This document shows, one piece after another, positions 1 through 7,568 of a stretch of DNA of 11,690 bases. Within the stretch, counting starts at the first letter, position 1. Each line of letters opens with the position of its first letter. Position numbers and translations under genes: made by a program. The notes beneath the pieces were generated by a model. The model was given only the letters and a program-made list of their open reading frames with translations. It had not been told where the DNA came from and did not search any database. Origin of the DNA: Desulfofustis sp. (lineage in GTDB: Bacteria; Desulfobacterota; Desulfobulbia; Desulfobulbales; Desulfocapsaceae); NCBI GenBank assembly GCA_030604345.1, contig JAUVWB010000020.1, positions 1 to 11,690 on the forward strand. Reading direction: 5' to 3'.

Positions 1-1
1 A

Positions 2-1153
2 CTCGGCAGCGACGATCTATCCAATAACGTTGATGGAACGATTGAACTCAAGGCTGATGGAAACACTTTTGACATCTGGGAAAACGTCCAAACCAACATG
101 GACAAGATAATCGCCCTGTGGAGCACAACAGCGGTTACGGAAGGTGCGGATCAAACGGGCCAACCAGCAGCGGCAGAAACCCCTGCCAATGCCCCGGCCG
201 ATGCGGCGCAGGTCATGGCAACACGGCAGATCTCATCAGGCGGCGTCACCTATCTTATCGACAAGCCGGTGGGCATTATAACGGTAACGGCCCCTCGCCC
301 CCTGCTTGATGAATTACAGAAATATTTCAACACGCTGACCTCCGAACTCTACAAGCAGATCGCCATAGAAGCCAAAATCATCGAGGTCCAACTTACCGAT
401 AATTCTTCAATCGGTATTAACTGGAATAGCGTTCTGAAAAACTTCGACATTACGGGCACCGTCACCTTCGGCGATCCCAATAGGGGGGGGCAAGTGTGGC
501 CATATGTCAGCTCAAATAATTCCAAATTCGACGATGGCTTCGAGCACGGAAATATCTACGATCCCACTCGATTCATCTCGAAACTTGCAATCAATCCCGC
601 GAACTTCGACATTTTCCTTAACGCCCTTGAAACGCAAGGGGACACCCAAGTGTTGTCGAATCCTAAAATCAGCGTCCTGAACGGCCAACCGGCTTTAATA
701 ACCGTTGGCCGGAATGTCACCTACATCGAGAGTGTGGAGGCTGACTTAGACAGCGAGACTGGTATCATAACCTATTCGACAGAAACCGAGCGTATTCTTT
801 CCGGCATCGGCATGGTGCTCACGGCAACCATCCTGGACGACCGGGAGATCATCATGAATCTCGTACCGATCACATCTGAACTTGTTGAACCGATAGAATA
901 TCGAGAATTCGGCACGCTGGGAACCGCAATAGGTCTGCCGGTAGTCAATGTTCGAGAGATGAGCACGACGGTACGGGTGAAAGACAATGAAATGTTGGTC
1001 ATTGGCGGGTTGATCAGTGATACCAAGGACACCGACAGCAATTTCTTCCCATTACTCGGCAAGGTCCCGGTTCTCCGCTATCTGTTTGGCTACGAGGAAA
1101 AAGTTAACGAGAAGCGTGAGCTGATAATCCTATTGAAGCCGCGAATCATTTAG
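2..1153 (+). CDS. mshL: MshL/PilQ-type secretin, C-terminal part (5' end outside window)
   Basis: This is an outer-membrane secretin, the ring-shaped channel through which type IV or MSHA-type pili (or type II secretion substrates) cross the outer membrane. The frame is open from base 2 with no stop, so the first ATG in view (98) is internal. The residues before it (about FDIWENVQTNMDKI) resemble the D-F-W stretch found in PilQ/MshL proteins before the short N domain. A low-complexity Ala/Pro/Gln linker follows, then an N1-like segment (about GGVTYLIDKPVGIITVTAP), then the secretin core, which begins near IAIEAKIIEVQLTDNSSIGINW. The C-terminal secretin signature is clear: VRVKDNEMLVIGGLISD, then PLLGKVPVLRYLFG, ending ELIILLKPRII. 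The visible part is 383 residues. It contains a run of eight G (483-490). The lipoprotein gene 57 bases downstream is probably co-transcribed. Secretin identity is firm; the choice of MshL over PilQ or GspD is a family-level inference. Confidence 0.85.
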   Translation, partial: LGSDDLSNNVDGTIELKADGNTFDIWENVQTNMDKIIALWSTTAVTEGADQTGQPAAAETPANAPADAAQVMATRQISSGGVTYLIDKPVGIITVTAPRPLLDELQKYFNTLTSELYKQIAIEAKIIEVQLTDNSSIGINWNSVLKNFDITGTVTFGDPNRGGQVWPYVSSNNSKFDDGFEHGNIYDPTRFISKLAINPANFDIFLNALETQGDTQVLSNPKISVLNGQPALITVGRNVTYIESVEADLDSETGIITYSTETERILSGIGMVLTATILDDREIIMNLVPITSELVEPIEYREFGTLGTAIGLPVVNVREMSTTVRVKDNEMLVIGGLISDTKDTDSNFFPLLGKVPVLRYLFGYEEKVNEKRELIILLKPRII

Positions 1154-1210
1154 GTTGCTTAGCTACAGTTTTCGAGGTCATCATTTCATCATTAAGGCAG
1201 GGAGATTATC

Positions 1211-2230
1211 ATGAACAGGCTGAAATATCTGATCGTCGGATTTTTAGCATTGCTGGTGGCCGGTTGCGGCCAGACCGTCGTCGAGACGCTCAACGTTCCC
1301 CAGGGACCGGGGCAAAACGGGCCAGGGCAAGGAAAGACTGCGGTCATTCTGCCATTTGCCGATTACACCTTTGCGGACAATCTGGCATCAGCCCATCGCC
1401 GTAACCTGCAAATTACCGAGTCCCTGACCGACCGCCTGGTGGCCAACGGCTTTCGCTTACCGGTACAAGAGGATGTGTTCCGCTTTATGGTCGATCAGAA
1501 CCTGATCAACCTGGTGGCTTATGAAGAAAGTCACTCCACCTCGTTGAACAATGAGTTGGCCGGCGAGTGGTCTTCGGTCATGAAGGAGAAGATCCGCGGA
1601 TACATCCTGCAACAACAAGTCGCCCGCGACAATAAAGCCGTCTCGTCGCCGGGAACACACGGCCTGACCACTAACAATATCCGCAAGATCGGCCGGCAAT
1701 TCCAGGCTGATTACATCATCCGTGGCCGCGTATTGGAATTCAAGACTCGCCAGGAAGCCACCTGGGAGCCTTGGAAGAAGGGCGTCCTTCCCTTCGTGCT
1801 TGGCGGCAGCAGCAGGATCGCCTACGGCTTTGCCGCCTCGGATCAGTATGACCGCTGGGAGCAGATGACCGCCGGAGCCACCTGGGGTGGGCTGATCGGC
1901 TACGAGACAGAGTGGCCGTATGATCCCGATTCGGGCCGCACCTATTTCGGTGCCAGCAATTCCACCACCAACTCCATTTTCTGGGCTGCTGCCGGAGCGG
2001 TCTTTGGAGATCAGGCGTTCAACAGCGGCCGCGTCGACCAGGCGGTGGTGCAGATGAGAATCTGGGTTCAGGAGGCCGCTACCGGAAACATCGTCTGGAC
2101 AAATCGAGTTCGGGTCCAGGTTTCTCCGGAATCTTTTTTCTCCGACAACCAGTATGATGCCTTGTTCGACAGTGCCATCGAAAAGGCGGTCACCAGCCTG
2201 GTGGACGATTTCGTGGCTTACGGTCTCTGA
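1211..2230 (+). CDS. Outer-membrane-type lipoprotein, CsgG/TolB-N-like, function unknown
   Basis: The 339-residue protein begins with a short basic N-terminus, a hydrophobic stretch and the lipobox LVAGC, so lipidation is expected at Cys19. The next residue is Gly rather than Asp, which favours outer-membrane sorting. After a Gly/Pro/Gln-rich linker comes KTAVILPFADYT, similar to the first strand of CsgG- or TolB-N-like periplasmic domains. DYIIRGRVLEFKT in the middle, and VVQMRIWVQEAATGNIVWTNRV (cut at about residues 279-300) near the C-terminus, also resemble the strand patterns of CsgG/LPP20-like lipoproteins. The start is supported by GGGAGA 5 bases upstream of the ATG. It follows the secretin by 57 bases on the same strand and is followed by a strong terminator, so it is probably the last gene of the secretin operon. 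A role as a pilus or secretin accessory lipoprotein is inferred from position only. The lipoprotein call is firm, the CsgG relation tentative. Confidence 0.75.
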   Translation: MNRLKYLIVGFLALLVAGCGQTVVETLNVPQGPGQNGPGQGKTAVILPFADYTFADNLASAHRRNLQITESLTDRLVANGFRLPVQEDVFRFMVDQNLINLVAYEESHSTSLNNELAGEWSSVMKEKIRGYILQQQVARDNKAVSSPGTHGLTTNNIRKIGRQFQADYIIRGRVLEFKTRQEATWEPWKKGVLPFVLGGSSRIAYGFAASDQYDRWEQMTAGATWGGLIGYETEWPYDPDSGRTYFGASNSTTNSIFWAAAGAVFGDQAFNSGRVDQAVVQMRIWVQEAATGNIVWTNRVRVQVSPESFFSDNQYDALFDSAIEKAVTSLVDDFVAYGL

Positions 2231-2254
2231 TTTTCGATTACCACCTGCCGAAGC

Positions 2255-2299
2255 ACAAACGCCTCCGCGACCTATGGTCGCGGAGGCGTTTGTTTTTTC
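2255..2299 (+). terminator. Strong intrinsic terminator after the lipoprotein gene
   Basis: The arms at 2255-2272 and 2276-2293 are perfectly complementary over 18 bp around a 3-base TAT loop. The stem has a GC-rich core (GCCTCCGCGACC), and a run of six T ends at 2298 on the plus strand. It lies 24 bases after the lipoprotein stop and between two convergent genes. On the minus strand the stem is followed only by GCTTCGG, so it is mainly a plus-strand terminator, although it could also slow transcription coming out of secB. Confidence 0.92.
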
Positions 2300-2321
2300 C
2301 TCGTAAAAATGCTGCAGCCTA

Positions 2322-2798
2322 TCAGTTGGAAGGAGATTTCTCCTTCTGCGCATTCTGAAAAAGGGCCAGAAAATTGATCGGTTCCATCAGGAACGGCATG
2401 AATCCGCCATCGACTGCGGCCTGACTGACCACCTGCCGGGTAAAGGGGAAAAGCATGGTCGGACACTCCACCCCGAGGATCATGGCCAGATGTTTTTCTG
2501 GAATATGTTTGAGGAGAAATATACCGGCGTGCTCGACTTCGAGCATGAACAACACCTTGTCCTCTTCACCCTTACTAACGACCTTGGCGTTGATCTCCAA
2601 AGACACCTCCCAGTGATCATCGCCAATCTTGCGGTTGTTCATTTTCAAGTTCAGCTCCACATTCGGCTCACTCTTTTGTGTGGCACGAAAGACCTCTGGT
2701 GCATTGGGATTCTCAAAGGATAGATCCTTTATGTACATCTTCTGCAGGCGCAGAATCGGTTTTTCTTTGTTCTCGGTGGCACTCTCGTTTTCCGCCAT
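2322..2798 (-). CDS. secB: Protein-export chaperone SecB
   Basis: SecB is the homotetrameric cytoplasmic chaperone that holds secretory preproteins unfolded and hands them to SecA for export through SecYEG. The 158-residue length matches the family (E. coli about 155). Typical family segments are IKDLSFENPNAP near residues 23-34, HWEVSLEINA, FMLEVEHAGIF in the middle, and the conserved region near CPTMLFPFTRQVVSQAAVDGG, followed by the FMPFLMEPINFLALFQ stretch that makes up the C-terminal helix region. The start is well supported, with AAGGAG 6 bases upstream of the ATG. It is convergent with the lipoprotein gene and lies 146 bases downstream of the uvrA stop on the same strand, so it may have its own promoter, although I could not name a convincing one. 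Confidence 0.95.
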   Translation of the reverse strand: MAENESATENKEKPILRLQKMYIKDLSFENPNAPEVFRATQKSEPNVELNLKMNNRKIGDDHWEVSLEINAKVVSKGEEDKVLFMLEVEHAGIFLLKHIPEKHLAMILGVECPTMLFPFTRQVVSQAAVDGGFMPFLMEPINFLALFQNAQKEKSPSN

Positions 2799-2944
2799 GT
2801 CAACTCCTTGTGGTTATTGGTTTTATCGCGCAGTTTTCAGAACAATAGTGAAGATCAGAGTAACAGGTGCATAACCGCCGGCGCAAGGCTTTTACCGTCC
2901 CCAGGGGCAAGAAACGTCACGCCCATGGAAGCAAGAACGGCTTC

Positions 2945-5815
2945 CTAGTGGAGATTGGCTCCATCGATTCCTTCATCTTCCAAGATCTGCTTCACAAATC
3001 TGCCGGTGTACGAGCCAGCGCATTGCGCGACCTGCTCGGGTGTCCCGGCGGCGACAATGGTCCCTCCTTGATCACCGCCTTCCGGTCCCACATCGATGAC
3101 CCAATCGGCGGTCTTGATAACGTCCAGGTTGTGTTCGATGACCACCACGGTGTTCCCCTGATCGACCAGCCGGTTCAGTACGCCCAGCAGGTGTTGGATG
3201 TCGGCTGGATGCAGCCCGGTGGTCGGCTCATCAAGGATATAAAGGGTCCGTCCGGTACTGCGAGCCGACAATTCCCGAGCCAGTTTGACCCGCTGCGCCT
3301 CACCTCCGGACAGGGTGACCGATGATTGACCCAGCTTGATATAGCCGAGCCCCACATCGACGAGCGTCTGGAGCTTGCTCTTGAGCACCGGCACGTGTTC
3401 GAAAAAGCTCAAGGCCTCGGTCACGGTCATGGCCAAAACATCATGAATCGAGCGATCCTTGTAGAGGATCTCCAGAGTCTCTTGGTTGTACCTTCGGCCT
3501 TGGCACCGTTCACAAACCACGTAGACATCAGGCAGAAAGTGCATGGCAATGCGCAGCACACCATCTCCGTCACAGGCCTCGCAACGACCGCCCTTGAGGT
3601 TGAAGCTGAAACGGCCCGGCTGATAGCCCCGGGCGCGCGCCTCCGGCAGGCGGGCAAACAGTTCCCGGATCGGCGTAAAGACGCCCGTATACGTAGCCGG
3701 ATTGGAACGGGGCGTACGACCGATCGGACTCTGATCGATATCGACCACCTTGTCGATCAGATCGCAGCCGCTGAGCACGGCCCCGTGCTTCTCAGCGGTC
3801 TGTTTTTTAGCGGCTTTTGCCTGTTTGGCAAGAGGGTAGAGCGTCTCCATGACCAGACTGCTCTTGCCGGAACCGGAAACCCCGGTAACCACGGTCATGA
3901 CGCCAAGCGGGAAAGAAACCCGAACCTGCCTCAGGTTGTTGACGGAAGCTCCCACCAGCTGGAGTTCATGTCGTTTTTTACCATGTGTTGTCGGCTTCCT
4001 ACGGCGACCGGGAAGCAGGATCGATTTTCGCCCGGACAGATACGCACCGGTCTCCGATTGCTGACAATCGAGCAGCCCGACGACGGAACCGGTATACACC
4101 ACGCTGCCGCCGTGCACCCCGGCTCCCGGCCCCATGTCAAGGACATGGTCGGCGGAAAGAATCGTATCGCTGTCGTGCTCGACAACGATGACGGTGTTGC
4201 CCAGGTCCCGCAATTCGATCAGCGTGTTGATCAGCTTCTGGTTGTCCCGTTGATGGAGACCGATACTCGGTTCATCGAGGATGTAAAGCACTCCAGCCAA
4301 CCGGGAACCAATCTGAGAAGCCAGGCGGATCCGCTGGGCCTCTCCACCGGACAGGGTGCCGGAGCGCCGCGACAAGGTAAGATAGCCGAGCCCGACGTCC
4401 TCGAGAAAGGAGAGGCGATCGACAATCTCCTTGAGGATCGGCTCACCGATTTTTCGTTCCCGCTCGGAAAACGGAAGCAGCGGCAGGTTGCGCAGGAGCA
4501 GGGAGATAGACAATTCGGTCAACCCAAAGATATGGTGGGACCCGATCCGCACCGCCAGGGCTTCCGGCTTCAGACGAGCCCCGTTGCAGACCGGGCAGAG
4601 CTGTTCATTCATGTACCGCCCCAACTCCTCCCGAATCATCGGCGACTGCGTTTCGAGGAATCGTCGATCCAGTTGGGGTATGACCCCCTCAAATCGCTGC
4701 ACGGCGGTCATCACTCTCCGGCCCTTTTGGTAATGGAAGGTGATCTCCTCGGTCCCCGATCCGTAGAGCACCGCCCGGCGCTGTTTCGCCGTCAACTCGC
4801 CGAACGGGGTGTCAAGCGTGAAGCCATAGTGACGGGCCACATCGGCAAGCATCTGTCCGGTATAGGTGGCTTCATTGCGCCATCCCCAGGGGGCAATGGC
4901 GCCGTCGGCAATGGCCCGCGACGCATCCGGGACCACCAGATCCTCATCAAAGAATTGTTTCACCCCGAGGCCGCCGCACTCGGGACAAGCGCCTTGCGGG
5001 TTGTTGAAGGAAAAGAGTTGGGTGGAAAGCCGCGGCAAGGAGATGTTGCAGCGATGGCACGCGGCCAATTCGCTGAACAATTGTTCCCGCTTGTCGTCGG
5101 GAAACAAGGTCAGCAAAAAGCCCCCGGTAACCTTTACGGCGGTGGCGATCGAATCGGACAACCGCCTTCGCACCGAAGGCTGCAATACCAAACGGTCTAC
5201 CACGATATCGATGGACTGTTTTTTGTTCTTGTCCAACTCCTCGATTTCATCGGCATGGATGATCTGGCCGTTGAGCCTGATCCGGACAAACCCCTCTTTG
5301 CGGATTCTCGCCAACAGTTGTTCGTGACGTCCCTTGCGCTGGGTCACCATCGGCGCCAGCAGGATGACCTTGGTCCCCTCCGGTTCGGCCAGCAGGGTAT
5401 TGACCATGTCCTCGATCGACTGAGAGCGGATTTCCTCCCCGCACTGGGGACAAGTCGGACGACCGCACCGCGCAAAGAGCAGACGCAGATGGTCGTAGAT
5501 CTCGGTGACCGTGCCCACCGTCGAACGCGGGTTTTTGCTGGTTGTTTTCTGCTCTATGGAAACGGCGGGAGACAAGCCTTCCAGGGAATCCACATCGGGC
5601 TTGTCCATCTGCCCGAGAAACTGGCGGGCATAGGTGGATAGAGATTCCACGTAACGCCGCTGGCCTTCGGCATAGAGCGTATCGAAGGCGAGGGTGGATT
5701 TCCCTGAACCGGATAGACCGGTAAAAACGATCAGCGCATTCCGCGGCAGATCCACATCGATATTCTTCAAATTGTGCATCCGCGCTCCACGGATACGCAA
5801 CACCTGTGGTTCCAT
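2945..5815 (-). CDS. uvrA: UvrABC excinuclease subunit UvrA
   Basis: UvrA is the DNA damage-recognition ATPase of nucleotide excision repair; it dimerises and loads UvrB on lesions. The 956-residue protein has two ABC ATPase modules. Module one has Walker A GLSGSGKST (33-41), signature LSGGEAQR (488-495) and Walker B LYILDEP (510-516). Module two has Walker A GVSGSGKSS (645-653), signature LSGGEAQR (835-842) and Walker B LYILDEP (858-864). Zinc-binding pairs are C253/C256 with C277/C280 in the first module, and C745/C748 with C768/C771 in the second. A further Cys cluster lies near 117-125. The length is slightly above E. coli (940), partly from a Lys/Ala-rich insert near 664-684. The start is supported by TAGGAG 5 bases upstream of the ATG. 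It lies 39 bases downstream of the CoA-binding protein gene on the same strand and is probably co-transcribed with it. I see no SOS box close upstream. Confidence 0.98.
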   Translation of the reverse strand: MEPQVLRIRGARMHNLKNIDVDLPRNALIVFTGLSGSGKSTLAFDTLYAEGQRRYVESLSTYARQFLGQMDKPDVDSLEGLSPAVSIEQKTTSKNPRSTVGTVTEIYDHLRLLFARCGRPTCPQCGEEIRSQSIEDMVNTLLAEPEGTKVILLAPMVTQRKGRHEQLLARIRKEGFVRIRLNGQIIHADEIEELDKNKKQSIDIVVDRLVLQPSVRRRLSDSIATAVKVTGGFLLTLFPDDKREQLFSELAACHRCNISLPRLSTQLFSFNNPQGACPECGGLGVKQFFDEDLVVPDASRAIADGAIAPWGWRNEATYTGQMLADVARHYGFTLDTPFGELTAKQRRAVLYGSGTEEITFHYQKGRRVMTAVQRFEGVIPQLDRRFLETQSPMIREELGRYMNEQLCPVCNGARLKPEALAVRIGSHHIFGLTELSISLLLRNLPLLPFSERERKIGEPILKEIVDRLSFLEDVGLGYLTLSRRSGTLSGGEAQRIRLASQIGSRLAGVLYILDEPSIGLHQRDNQKLINTLIELRDLGNTVIVVEHDSDTILSADHVLDMGPGAGVHGGSVVYTGSVVGLLDCQQSETGAYLSGRKSILLPGRRRKPTTHGKKRHELQLVGASVNNLRQVRVSFPLGVMTVVTGVSGSGKSSLVMETLYPLAKQAKAAKKQTAEKHGAVLSGCDLIDKVVDIDQSPIGRTPRSNPATYTGVFTPIRELFARLPEARARGYQPGRFSFNLKGGRCEACDGDGVLRIAMHFLPDVYVVCERCQGRRYNQETLEILYKDRSIHDVLAMTVTEALSFFEHVPVLKSKLQTLVDVGLGYIKLGQSSVTLSGGEAQRVKLARELSARSTGRTLYILDEPTTGLHPADIQHLLGVLNRLVDQGNTVVVIEHNLDVIKTADWVIDVGPEGGDQGGTIVAAGTPEQVAQCAGSYTGRFVKQILEDEGIDGANLH

Positions 5816-5854
5816 GACGCTCCTATTATCCTCCGGTAGTGGTCGTCCCGGCTG

Positions 5855-6268
5855 TCAGCTCAGCAAACGCTGATGCTCGACCTTGATGCAACGATCCATG
5901 ATACAGGTCATCCCGGCCGCTTCCACCAACCGTGCTGCCTCTTCGTTGACAATTCCCTGCTGCAGCCAAAGCACCTTTGCGCCAATGGCGATGGCCTGCT
6001 GCGCTATCGGCAGCACCTCTTCCGCCCGTCGAAAGACATCGACAATATCTACCGGCTCGGGGATTGCGGCAAGGTCGGGATAACAGGGTTCGCCAAGGAT
6101 CCGGTCCTGACCCGGATTGACGGGAACAATACGGTACCCGACCTGCTGGAGGTAGCGAGCCACCCCATTGCTCGGGCGATTCTCTTTTGGCGACAAACCA
6201 ACCACGGCGATCACCTTCGCCGATCGCAGAAAGGGTCTGATGAGATGATCTTGAGGGTCGATTATCAT
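5855..6268 (-). CDS. Small CoA-binding (YccU-type) Rossmann-fold protein
   Basis: This 137-residue protein is a stand-alone CoA-binding domain of the YccU type, related to the nucleotide-binding domain of succinyl-CoA synthetase alpha chains. Its precise role is not established. Diagnostic segments are VIAVVGLSPKENRPS (residues 19-33), RIVPVNP (46-52), VDIVDVFRRAEE (73-84), the GAKVLWLQQGIVNEEAA stretch (96-112) and the closing MDRCIKVEHQRL (124-135). I place the start at 6268. A longer open frame runs upstream to 6610, but its extra 114 codons show no family resemblance, cross the glyQ promoter region and enter the glyQ coding sequence. The ATG at 6268 is preceded by GAGGAGA at a good distance. 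A possible minus-strand -35 (TTGACT, 6346-6341) and -10 (TATATT, 6320-6315) lie upstream, with a spacer of 20, which is long. uvrA follows after 39 bases. Confidence 0.9.
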   Translation of the reverse strand: MIIDPQDHLIRPFLRSAKVIAVVGLSPKENRPSNGVARYLQQVGYRIVPVNPGQDRILGEPCYPDLAAIPEPVDIVDVFRRAEEVLPIAQQAIAIGAKVLWLQQGIVNEEAARLVEAAGMTCIMDRCIKVEHQRLLS

Positions 6269-6332
6269 GGCTCTCCTCGCACGGTCTGAAATGATGCCCG
6301 GTTTCGGGCGGGAGAATATAGTGCTGATCTGC

Positions 6333-6361
6333 TGGACAAAAGTCAAGTTAGCAATTATAAA
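6333..6361 (+). promoter_or_regulatory. Sigma70-type promoter for glyQ
   Basis: TGGACA at 6333-6338 (five of six matches to the -35 consensus) and TATAAA at 6356-6361 (five of six to the -10 consensus) are separated by 17 bases, the optimal spacing. Transcription would start near 6368 and leave a leader of about 80 bases before glyQ, in which I see no T-box or other riboswitch-like structure. The element overlaps a candidate divergent minus-strand -35 at 6341-6346 that would serve the CoA-binding protein and uvrA. Confidence 0.6.
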
Positions 6362-6448
6362 CTGGACAGCGGTGCCGGCAGCTTCCGACCGCCGCGCAAC
6401 GCCACACTCAGCCAACAACCATGCGCAGCCGCGCATCAAGGAGCATGC

Positions 6449-7327
6449 ATGAACTTCCAGGATATCATCTTTGCGCTTGACACCTTCTGGGCCGAGCAGG
6501 GGTGCGTTATTCAGCAACCCTATGACATGGAGGTCGGCGCCGGAACCTTTCACCCGGCTACGCTTCTGCGCTCCCTCGGTCCCGAGCCGTGGAAAGCCGC
6601 CTACCCGCAACCTTCACGGCGACCGACCGACGGCCGTTACGGGGAGAACCCGAACCGTCTGCAACACTATTATCAGTATCAGGTGGTGATCAAGCCTTCA
6701 CCGCTCACTATCCAGCATCTTTATCTGGAAAGCCTGAAACGCTTTGGCCTCGATCTCCTCGAACATGACATCCGCTTCGTCGAAGACGACTGGGAATCAC
6801 CAACCTTGGGCGCCTGGGGCCTTGGCTGGGAGGTATGGCTGGACGGCATGGAGATCACCCAATTCACCTATTTCCAGCAAGCCGGCTCGATCGACCTGCA
6901 TCCGATCACCGTCGAGATCACCTACGGCCTGGAGCGCATCGCCATGTATCTCCAGGGAGTGAACAGCGTCTACGACATCGCCTGGAACGATACGGTCTCT
7001 TATGGTGATATCTTCCATCGAGCCGAAATCGAATTTTCCACCTTCAACTTCGAAGAGGCCCCAGTCGACAAGATGATCGGCTTCTTCAACAGCTTCGAGG
7101 AAGAAGCCCACAAGCTGGTGGGCAAGGGCCTGATCTTACCGGCCTACGACTACTGCCTGAAGTGTTCGCACACGTTCAATCTGCTCGATGCCCGCAAGGC
7201 GATCAGCGTTGCCGAACGAACCCGGTACATTGGCAGGATTAGAAATATTGCCAGAAAAGTAGCAGAAGGATATGTCGCGCAACGGGAGACATTGGGCTTT
7301 CCGTTGCTGAAGAAAGAGACGGCCTGA
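6449..7327 (+). CDS. glyQ: Glycyl-tRNA synthetase alpha subunit
   Basis: GlyQ is the catalytic alpha chain of the bacterial two-subunit glycyl-tRNA synthetase, which charges tRNA-Gly together with GlyS in the cytoplasm. It is 292 residues long (E. coli 303). The very conserved block is obvious: [20 protein letters not shown] (residues 13-32), [20 protein letters not shown] (34-53), [20 protein letters not shown] (57-76) and QVVIKPSP (78-85). Further typical stretches are [20 protein letters not shown] and [14 protein letters not shown], and it ends with the helix containing [20 protein letters not shown]. The start is supported by AAGGAG 5 bases upstream of the ATG. Oddly, glyS does not follow: the next gene, 7 bases away and on the opposite strand, is selC. 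No terminator is visible after glyQ, so its transcript may run through selC antisense. GlyS must be encoded elsewhere if the enzyme is of the usual type. Confidence 0.98.
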   Translation: MNFQDIIFALDTFWAEQGCVIQQPYDMEVGAGTFHPATLLRSLGPEPWKAAYPQPSRRPTDGRYGENPNRLQHYYQYQVVIKPSPLTIQHLYLESLKRFGLDLLEHDIRFVEDDWESPTLGAWGLGWEVWLDGMEITQFTYFQQAGSIDLHPITVEITYGLERIAMYLQGVNSVYDIAWNDTVSYGDIFHRAEIEFSTFNFEEAPVDKMIGFFNSFEEEAHKLVGKGLILPAYDYCLKCSHTFNLLDARKAISVAERTRYIGRIRNIARKVAEGYVAQRETLGFPLLKKETA

Positions 7328-7334
7328 GGAACTT

Positions 7335-7432
7335 TGGCGGAAGTGCATGGGAATCGAACCCACCTAGCAGGCTATCAACCCGCTACACCGGATTTGAAGT
7401 CCGGGAGAGCCACCAGTGCCCTATCCACTTCC
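7335..7432 (-). tRNA. selC: tRNA-Sec (UCA anticodon)
   Basis: This is the selenocysteine tRNA, which is charged with serine, converted by SelA and delivered to UGA codons by SelB. The gene is 98 bases including an encoded CCA. Read on the minus strand it starts GGAAGTGG and ends CACTTCCGCCA. The anticodon arm is CCGGA-CTTCAAA-TCCGG, with UCA as anticodon. The variable arm is long: a 7-bp stem TAGCGGG/CCTGCTA (one G-U pair) around a 7-base loop. The D arm has an AGGGC/GCTCT stem (one G-U) and the T arm has a TTCGATT loop. Acceptor positions 1-7 pair perfectly, but the eighth position, paired in canonical bacterial tRNA-Sec, is G opposite G here. The length, UCA anticodon and long variable arm exclude tRNA-Ser and ordinary tRNAs. 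Its presence implies selenoproteins and selA, selB and selD elsewhere in the genome; none is in this window. Confidence 0.97.
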
Positions 7433-7479
7433 TCACGCGGCCATTAATCACGTTGATCAATCGCACAGATTAATTAATA

Positions 7480-7509
7480 TTGACCGAGAAAGCAACTTAT
7501 TATTATATT
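7480..7509 (+). promoter_or_regulatory. Likely sigma70-type promoter for the acidic-tail protein
   Basis: TTGACC at 7480-7485 and TATATT at 7504-7509 are separated by 18 bases, in an AT-rich stretch unlike the surrounding sequence. A start near 7516 would give a leader of about 50 bases before the ATG at 7569. The same AT-rich stretch (7433-7560) must also hold the selC promoter on the other strand. A possible but weaker element there is TTGCTT, 17 bases, TAATCT, reading toward selC. Confidence 0.5.
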
Positions 7510-7568
7510 GCCTTGTTTGTATGGTATCCTTGTCCAAATCATTGATCCAGGTGGCGTGACGTAATCAT

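Noticed and set aside
1457..2353. A 298-codon open frame antisense to the lipoprotein gene
   Set aside because: It covers a gene with a clear signal peptide, spans the terminator hairpin, and has no family resemblance.
2927..2945. Hairpin GGAAGC/GCTTCC at the uvrA stop codon
   Set aside because: It has a six-base-pair stem without a T run on the minus strand; it may be chance.
3326..5641. A 771-codon open frame on the plus strand, antisense to uvrA
   Set aside because: It lies entirely within uvrA, shows no recognisable domain and is rich in Arg, Gln, His and Gly, as expected for the complement of a GC-rich, strongly conserved gene.
6269..6610. N-terminal extension of the CoA-binding protein up to 6610
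   Set aside because: The 114 extra codons have no family similarity and overlap the glyQ promoter and coding start, while the ATG at 6268 has a good Shine-Dalgarno and gives the normal family length.
7335..7432. selC as an integration site with an adjacent genomic island
   Set aside because: selC is a known integration hotspot, but no integrase, attachment-site duplication or island gene is visible on either side within the window.
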